Made by a program: the position numbers and the translations under genes. Of a stretch of DNA of 9,317 bases, positions 5,802 through 9,317 are shown one piece after another. Numbering within the stretch: position 1 is the first letter of the stretch; the number at the start of each line of letters is the position of its first letter. The notes beneath the pieces are model-generated. The model saw only the letters and a program-made list of their open reading frames with translations, was not told the DNA's origin and searched no databases. This DNA is from Pirellulales bacterium (GTDB taxonomy: Bacteria; Planctomycetota; Planctomycetia; Pirellulales; Thermoguttaceae). The stretch covers positions 1 to 9,317 of the forward strand of contig DAOWNK010000118.1 in assembly GCA_030642635.1 (NCBI GenBank), given 5' to 3'.

Positions 5802-6830
5802 CTAAACGATATAACCGCCGCCCAGCACGCGCTCGCCGTCGTAGCAAACCGCCGCTTGGCCCGGTGCGATGCCGTGGCACGGCTCGTCGAATTGCACGTG
5901 GAAACAGTCCTTGTCGATCACCCGAACCGTTGCGTCGGCCGGTCGGCTGCGGTAGCGGATTTTCACTCGGCAGCGGACCGGTTCGCACGGCACGTCGATC
6001 AGCCAATTCGCACCGGCGGCGGTCAGTTCTGTTCGCGCGAGTTCCTCCTTGAGGCCGATTACTACGCGGCGTGTCTTCGGCTCGAGCCGCACGACGTAAC
6101 GCGGCTCGCCCAACGCAACCCGCAGCCCGTGACGCTGGCCGACCGTGAATCGCTCGATGCCGTCGTGCCGGCCGACCACCACGCCGTCGGTCGTGACGAT
6201 CTCGCCGGCGGTGTCCACCTTGCCGCAACGCTCCCTGACGAATCGGGCATGGTCGCCGTCGGGCACGAAGCATACGTCCTGGCTGTCGCGGCCTTCGGTC
6301 GTGCTAAGCCGCAAGCGGGCGGCGAGTTGCCGTATTTCCTCCTTGTGATACTTGCCGACGGGAAATTTTATGCGTGGGAGCAGCCCTCGTGCGATGTCGA
6401 ACAGCACGTATGACTGATCCTTCGAGTCGTCCAGCCCGCGACACAAGGCGATCTCACCGTTATCGGCAGCCACCAGTCGGGCGTAATGGCCCGTGGCGAC
6501 GAACTCGGCCCCGGTCTGCTCGGCATACTCGAACACCTTGGCGAATTTGATCCACCGGTTGCAAACCACGCACGGGTTGGGCGCCCGGGCGGCGGTGTAC
6601 TCGTCGACGAAGTAACCGACCACCCGGCGGTCGAATTCCTCGCGGACGTCTACCGTGTGCAGCGGCATATCGAGCCGTTCGGCCGCTCGCTGTGCATCGG
6701 CCGTTGCCCGAGAAGATACATGACCATGCTGCAAGAACAGCCCGGTGACTTCATGGCCGGCCTCGCGCAGCAGCCATGCTGCAACACTGCTGTCGATCCC
6801 GCCGGAGATTGCTAATACTATCAGTGACAT
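5802..6830 (-). CDS. mnmA: tRNA-specific 2-thiouridylase MnmA
   Basis: A 342-residue enzyme that adds sulfur to C2 of the wobble uridine (U34) in Lys, Glu and Gln tRNAs, using ATP to adenylate the base and sulfur relayed from a cysteine desulfurase. The PP-loop SGGIDSS lies at 9-15. NPCVVCNRWIKF (85-96) contains Cys90, matching the E. coli nucleophile Cys102. VATGHYARL is at 111-119, and SQDVCFV contains Cys187, matching E. coli Cys199. The C-terminal beta-barrel region ends in GGGYIV. Start ATG 6830 puts the PP-loop at the expected position, and the length is slightly below the usual 360-370. The extra Cys87 makes a CxxC plus C arrangement. It is transcribed divergently from the lipoprotein gene; a -10-like TATACT lies on the minus strand at 6870-6865, with no clear -35. 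Its 3' end converges on the 446-aa gene. Confidence 0.97.
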   Translation of the reverse strand: MSLIVLAISGGIDSSVAAWLLREAGHEVTGLFLQHGHVSSRATADAQRAAERLDMPLHTVDVREEFDRRVVGYFVDEYTAARAPNPCVVCNRWIKFAKVFEYAEQTGAEFVATGHYARLVAADNGEIALCRGLDDSKDQSYVLFDIARGLLPRIKFPVGKYHKEEIRQLAARLRLSTTEGRDSQDVCFVPDGDHARFVRERCGKVDTAGEIVTTDGVVVGRHDGIERFTVGQRHGLRVALGEPRYVVRLEPKTRRVVIGLKEELARTELTAAGANWLIDVPCEPVRCRVKIRYRSRPADATVRVIDKDCFHVQFDEPCHGIAPGQAAVCYDGERVLGGGYIV

Positions 6831-6877
6831 GAAATTACTCTATCAGTTCAGTGCGATTGGTGGTAGTATAATACCTT

Positions 6878-6906
6878 GGAACTTTGGAAAATCGCTTTTC
6901 GTCAAA
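6878..6906 (+). promoter_or_regulatory. ECF-type sigma promoter of the lipoprotein gene
   Basis: GGAACTT (6878-6884) and GTCAAA (6901-6906) are separated by 16 bases, very close to the E. coli sigma-E consensus and to the promoter at 1545-1572. Transcription from about 6912 would give a leader of about 20 bases containing the GGAGAG ribosome-binding site. A TATAAT at 6867-6872 lies just upstream without a good -35 and could be an alternative housekeeping element. Confidence 0.75.
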
Positions 6907-6931
6907 TACCCGAACTATACTGGAGAGACAC

Positions 6932-7330
6932 ATGCGAATTACGAACAAATCATACTTGCTTCTCGCTACGGTATTGGTCGCCGCCGCAACGTTGTCCGGC
7001 TGCGATCGCGGCGACCGGCCAAAGCTTGGCGAGGTGACCGGCACGGTCACGCTGGACGCCCAACCGCTTGCCGACGCCGCGGTTGTGTTCTCGCCGGTCA
7101 CCGGCGGGCGGCAGTCGATGGGCATTACCGACTCGGACGGACGGTTCGAGTTGACCTACATCCGCGACATCCGCGGCGCCAAGCTCGGCCGACACAAGGT
7201 AAGCATTACCACTGCCTCGGAAGAATCGCCCGAGGAGATGCTGCCGGTGCGATACAACGCCGAAACCACGTTGACCGCCGAAGTAAAACCGGGCGATAAC
7301 ATCTGCGATTTCCCGTTGACCTCAGAGTGA
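6932..7330 (+). CDS. Small lipoprotein with carboxypeptidase-regulatory-like domain
   Basis: A 132-residue protein from ATG 6932, with GGAGAG at 6922-6927 just upstream. An in-frame upstream ATG at 6884 is rejected because it overlaps the promoter and would put 16 polar residues ahead of the signal. Residues 1-24 are a lipoprotein signal: KSYLLLATVLVAAATLSGC, with the lipobox LSGC at 21-24 and Cys24 lipidated. Residues about 34-93 match the carboxypeptidase regulatory-like (transthyretin-like) fold common in planctomycete lipoproteins: GEVTGTVTLDAQPLADAAVV and then TDSDGRFEL. It should sit on the periplasmic side of a membrane. Its promoter is ECF-type, which links it to the sigma factor at 1591. 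The molecular role is unknown. Confidence 0.88.
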   Translation: MRITNKSYLLLATVLVAAATLSGCDRGDRPKLGEVTGTVTLDAQPLADAAVVFSPVTGGRQSMGITDSDGRFELTYIRDIRGAKLGRHKVSITTASEESPEEMLPVRYNAETTLTAEVKPGDNICDFPLTSE

Positions 7331-7400
7331 GATGAGTGCAATGGGCATGTCGATGTACGCTCAATACCGTTGAATTAGTGGTAATATCAAGGGAAACACA

Positions 7401-7483
7401 GTGGCGCCGGCGTCTCGCCGGTGGTGCGTAAGCAATAGGTATTACTTTCGAGTTACGTCACACCGGCGAGACGCCGGTGCCAC
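7401..7483. repeat. Inverted repeat with 23-bp arms upstream of the antitoxin
   Basis: GTGGCGCCGGCGTCTCGCCG plus GTG (7401-7423) is the reverse complement of 7461-7483 with one G-T pair; a second short match (CGTAA/TTACG) extends the stem after a three-base mismatch. The right arm ends four bases before the antitoxin ATG. If translated in frame it would give HRRDAGAT, a peptide I recall as translated repeat DNA in planctomycete databases, so an upstream start for the antitoxin is not credible. Confidence 0.9.
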
Positions 7484-7487
7484 GATT

Positions 7488-7778
7488 ATGATCGACGTAA
7501 CAACAGACATTCATTCTCTGACCGACTTCAAACGCAGAACCGGTGAGTTTGTCGAGCAGATGAAGCAGACCGGCCATCCGCTGGTGCTTACGGTCAATGG
7601 CAAGGCGAAACTTGTCGTCCAGGATGCTGCGTCCTATCAAGAATTGCTCGACCTGAAGGACCGGGCAGAAACAATTGAGGGGATTCGCAAGGGCCTGGAA
7701 TCGATGAAGGCGGGTCGAACGCGGCCGATAGAGGAGGTTTTTGCTGAAATTGAACGAGAGCACGAAATACCACATTGA
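7488..7778 (+). CDS. Phd/YefM-family antitoxin
   Basis: A 96-residue protein. Residues about 1-60 show the Phd/YefM DNA-binding fold: DIHSLTDFKRRTGEFVEQMK, then TGHPLVLTVNGKAKLVVQDA and YQELLD. The C-terminal part (about 62-96; ETIEGIRKGLESMKAGRT, then PIEEVFAEIE) is the usual toxin-binding tail of antitoxins paired with ParE/RelE toxins. The start is ATG 7488, directly after an inverted repeat and without a ribosome-binding site; the longer frame from upstream is repeat DNA. Family members repress their own operon. The expected toxin is missing: only a stub overlapping the 3' end is visible. It may be maintained as an orphan or be decaying. Confidence 0.85.
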   Translation: MIDVTTDIHSLTDFKRRTGEFVEQMKQTGHPLVLTVNGKAKLVVQDAASYQELLDLKDRAETIEGIRKGLESMKAGRTRPIEEVFAEIEREHEIPH

Positions 7779-7809
7779 AATATCTTCCGTTGCAGAAACT
7801 GACAACTGA
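7750..7809 (+). pseudogene. ParE/RelE-type toxin N-terminal stub
   Basis: In the frame overlapping the antitoxin's end, TTG 7750 begins MNESTKYHIEISSVAETD, followed by Asn and TGA (7807-7809). ParE-family toxins typically begin with K-Y-x-(V/I)-E-I-S-x-x-A-E-x-D-I, so the match over 13 residues is good and the overlap with the antitoxin is the normal gene arrangement. The frame runs into a heptamer repeat at 7798 exactly where the toxin similarity ends. I infer that the remainder of the toxin was lost by repeat insertion or deletion. Confidence 0.6.
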
Positions 7810-7832
7810 CAACTGATAGCTGATAGCTGACA
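7798..7832. repeat. Five tandem heptamers, ACTGACA type
   Basis: ACTGACA, ACTGACA, ACTGATA, GCTGATA, GCTGACA in direct succession, then ACTTTCC. Heptamer tandem repeats of this style recall the STRR sequences of cyanobacteria. They lie 28 bases before the prfB start and at the breakpoint of the toxin stub. Confidence 0.9.
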
Positions 7833-7860
7833 ACTTTCCCCAACACACCCGAGTCACACA

Positions 7861-8962
7861 ATGGACCGAGAACTAATCGACCGTGCCGAGGCGATACAAA
7901 AGCGAATCCTCCTATTGCGAGACTCTCTTTGACTACGCAGGCAAACAATCGCAGATCGACCAGATCGAGCGGCAGATGGCTGCGCCAGACTTCTGGAACA
8001 ACCAGGAGCAGGCACAACAGACCATCGGCCGATTAAAGGGACTAAAGGCGGTGCTCGGCCCGATGGAGCAGGCCACAGCGGCAGCCGCCGATCTGGCCGC
8101 CATGATCGAAATGGCCGAGGAAGACGAAAGTTTCGCGGCCGAGGCGCCCGACGCACTGACGGAACTCGAAAAAACGACCGAGCAGCTCGAGCTGAAGGCG
8201 CTGCTTAGCGGCCCGTTAGATGCAAACGACGCCATTCTGACCATAAACGCACGAGACGGCGGTACGGACGCCAACGACTGGGCCGAAATGCTACTGCGCA
8301 TGTACCTGAATTGGGCAAAGGACAACGACTACCGGACCGAACTGCTCGACCGGCAGGACAACGAGGAAGCGGGCATCAATAACGCTACCATTGCCGTCCG
8401 GGGCATGATGGCGTACGGCTACCTGAAAGGCGAGAGCGGAATGCACCGCCTGGTGCGGATCAGCCCGTTCAATTCCGAAGGCAAGCGGCAGACCAGTTTC
8501 GCAGCGGTCGACGTCTCGCCGGAGGTCTCCGAGCAAATCGACATCGAAATACGCGATGAGGACATCCGCGAGGACGTGTTCCGGGCAAGCGGCGCCGGCG
8601 GGCAGCACGTCAACAAAACTTCCAGCGCCATCCGGCTTACACACCTGCCGACCAATATCGTCGTACAGTGCCAGAACGAGCGGAGCCAGCACAAGAACCG
8701 TGCGACTGCAATTAAAATGCTCCGCGCACGGCTCGCAAGGGTCGAAGAAGAAAAGCGCGAGGCCGAACAAGCGGCAAAGTACAACCAGATGCCGAAGGTC
8801 GGCTTCGGCTCGCAGATACGCAACTACTTCCTGCATCCCGACCAGCGCGTGAAAGACGCCCGGACCGGCTACCTTGTAGGCAACTTCAACAGCGTGCTGG
8901 ACGGCAACATACAAGGGTTCCTCGACGCCTATCTGCGATTCCGAGCGGGGAAAAAATTGTAG
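7861..8962 (+). CDS. prfB: Peptide chain release factor 2 (with +1 programmed frameshift)
   Basis: RF2 ends translation at UGA and UAA. ATG 7861 opens a 23-codon frame (MDRELIDRAEAIQ, then RILLLRDSL) that stops at TGA 7930-7932. Skipping T7930 continues as DYAGKQSQIDQIERQM in the frame that runs to TAG 8960-8962, giving 366 residues in all, like the E. coli protein (365). RISPF contains the stop-codon-reading SPF (201-203), and GAGGQHVNKT contains the catalytic GGQ (246-248). The coiled-coil N-terminal domain is at about 24-110. No Shine-Dalgarno sequence is visible before the ATG. RF2 autoregulates: when scarce, slow termination at the internal UGA favours the shift. A dispersed hairpin starts right after the stop. 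An alternative ATG at 7883 in the second frame is unnecessary, given the intact shift site and N-terminal similarity to RF2. Confidence 0.97.
7927..7933 (+). promoter_or_regulatory. prfB +1 programmed frameshift site CTT TGA C
   Basis: CTT (7927-7929) TGA (7930-7932) C is the same slippery Leu codon, in-frame stop and 3' C used in E. coli and most bacterial prfB genes. The residues on both sides (LLLRDSL / DYAGKQ) align with E. coli DVLRGYL / DYDAKK. The AGGGGG stimulator placed three bases before CTT in E. coli is replaced by GCGAGAC, a weak match. Confidence 0.95.
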
Positions 8963-8979
8963 GGTGCGTGAAACGCACC
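8963..8979. repeat. Dispersed GGTGCGT-GAA-ACGCACC hairpin
   Basis: A perfect 7-bp stem with a three-base loop starting on the base after the prfB TAG; the stop codon belongs to the GTAGGGTGCGTGAAACGCACC element, a type I recall from planctomycete and other genomes. No T-run follows, so terminator activity is uncertain. Confidence 0.75.
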
Positions 8980-9236
8980 ATGAAGAAAATCCGCCGGCAA
9001 TTCAATTGGTGCTACGACTGGCCATGGGTGTGTGTTCCGGGGTATTTTGTGCGGTTTCCCTTCTCAATACTATTATAGACGCAATCGGGCGGTTGTGGAT
9101 TCCCCTTTTTGGCGGTAGTTCAAGATTTTACACGGCCAAACTCTCTGGGATTGCGATTCCTGGGTAAAGAATAACTGTTTAACTACCGAAACACTCCACC
9201 TTTTCAAATACATCGGGTTATTTGGCTCTTCCGTTT
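8980..9236. other. Intergenic stretch without a supported gene
   Basis: No frame here looks coding. Base composition is more AT-rich than in the flanking genes and there are several T-runs (GATTCCCCTTTTT, CCGTTTTTAG). It separates prfB from a gene arriving on the opposite strand, so transcript ends of both are expected here. No tRNA or convincing intrinsic terminator was found. Confidence 0.5.
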
Positions 9237-9317
9237 TTAGGTGCAAAACGCTAGAAACACGGCCTTCAGGCCGGCGGCCATCTCGCGTAGCTCGGCGATG
9301 CTCCGCTGGACCGCTTC
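9237..9317 (-). CDS. C-terminal 26 residues of an unidentified protein (partial)
   Basis: The minus strand reads EAVQRSIAELREMAAGLKAV followed by FLAFCT and TAA (9239-9237), open to the window edge. The GC-rich codons and amphipathic helical pattern match the coding style of the other genes. There is too little to name a family. It converges on prfB. Confidence 0.55.
   Translation of the reverse strand, partial: EAVQRSIAELREMAAGLKAVFLAFCT

Noticed and set aside
5856..6413. 185-residue plus-strand frame opposite mnmA
   Set aside because: It is a shadow of the well-supported mnmA gene on the other strand.
6884..6931. Upstream start for the lipoprotein
   Set aside because: It overlaps the ECF promoter and would place polar residues before the lipoprotein signal; ATG 6932 has its own ribosome-binding site.
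7401..7487. N-terminal extension of the antitoxin containing HRRDAGAT
   Set aside because: It is encoded by an inverted repeat; Phd/YefM similarity begins at ATG 7488.
8980..9078. 32-residue frame MKKIRRQFNWCYDW... after prfB
   Set aside because: The ATG directly follows repeat DNA, no ribosome-binding site is seen, and the length is within chance expectation.
8964..9167. 67-residue plus-strand frame after prfB
   Set aside because: It begins inside the dispersed hairpin at a GTG, with no ribosome-binding site and no recognisable similarity.

Overview
The window looks like a piece of a planctomycete chromosome (phylum Planctomycetota; genus not resolvable from this sequence). Four things point there: a secreted protein with an N-terminal LEPR-XLL-type motif (LEDRHLLSG) and a dockerin repeat; a PEP-CTERM sorting signal; an ECF sigma / membrane anti-sigma pair whose anti-sigma has a long periplasmic extension; and many short dispersed palindromic repeats between and inside genes. 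Genes often lack a clear Shine-Dalgarno sequence, which also fits.

Layout. Positions 1-793 (minus strand) hold a two-gene unit: a small PEP-CTERM protein whose stop overlaps the start (ATGA) of a partial LEPR-XLL/dockerin protein. Positions 794-1544 have no convincing gene. They hold a candidate promoter, a cluster of small palindromes, a run of ATCCC-type repeats, a 14-/10-nt tandem array (about 1193-1393) and a polypurine/polypyrimidine block (1431-1530). Positions 1545-4355 (plus strand) are an apparent stress-response operon: a textbook ECF-type promoter (GGAACTT-N16-GTCTA), an ECF sigma factor, a very strong 27-bp-stem inverted repeat, a single-pass anti-sigma factor and a Trp-rich protein of unknown function. 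Next comes a membrane-anchored protein of 446 aa (4422-5762). mnmA (tRNA 2-thiouridylase) lies on the minus strand (5802-6830), divergent from a small lipoprotein gene (6932-7330) whose promoter, GGAACTT-N16-GTCAAA, matches the sigma gene's own promoter. A Phd/YefM antitoxin (7488-7778) follows, bracketed by repeats; its partner toxin appears reduced to a stub. prfB (release factor 2) occupies 7861-8962 and carries the classic +1 programmed frameshift CTT-TGA-C. The last 80 bases hold the C-terminus of an unidentified minus-strand gene.

Working together. The strongest system-level inference is a small regulon: the ECF sigma factor appears to transcribe its own operon and, about 5.3 kb away, the lipoprotein, while the anti-sigma carries a large C-terminal domain outside the membrane that could sense envelope state. 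The second theme is repeat invasion. At least six kinds of short repeat sit at gene ends, form hairpins, encode protein segments in frame (anti-sigma linker, sigma C-terminus, PEP-CTERM tail) or break a gene (toxin).
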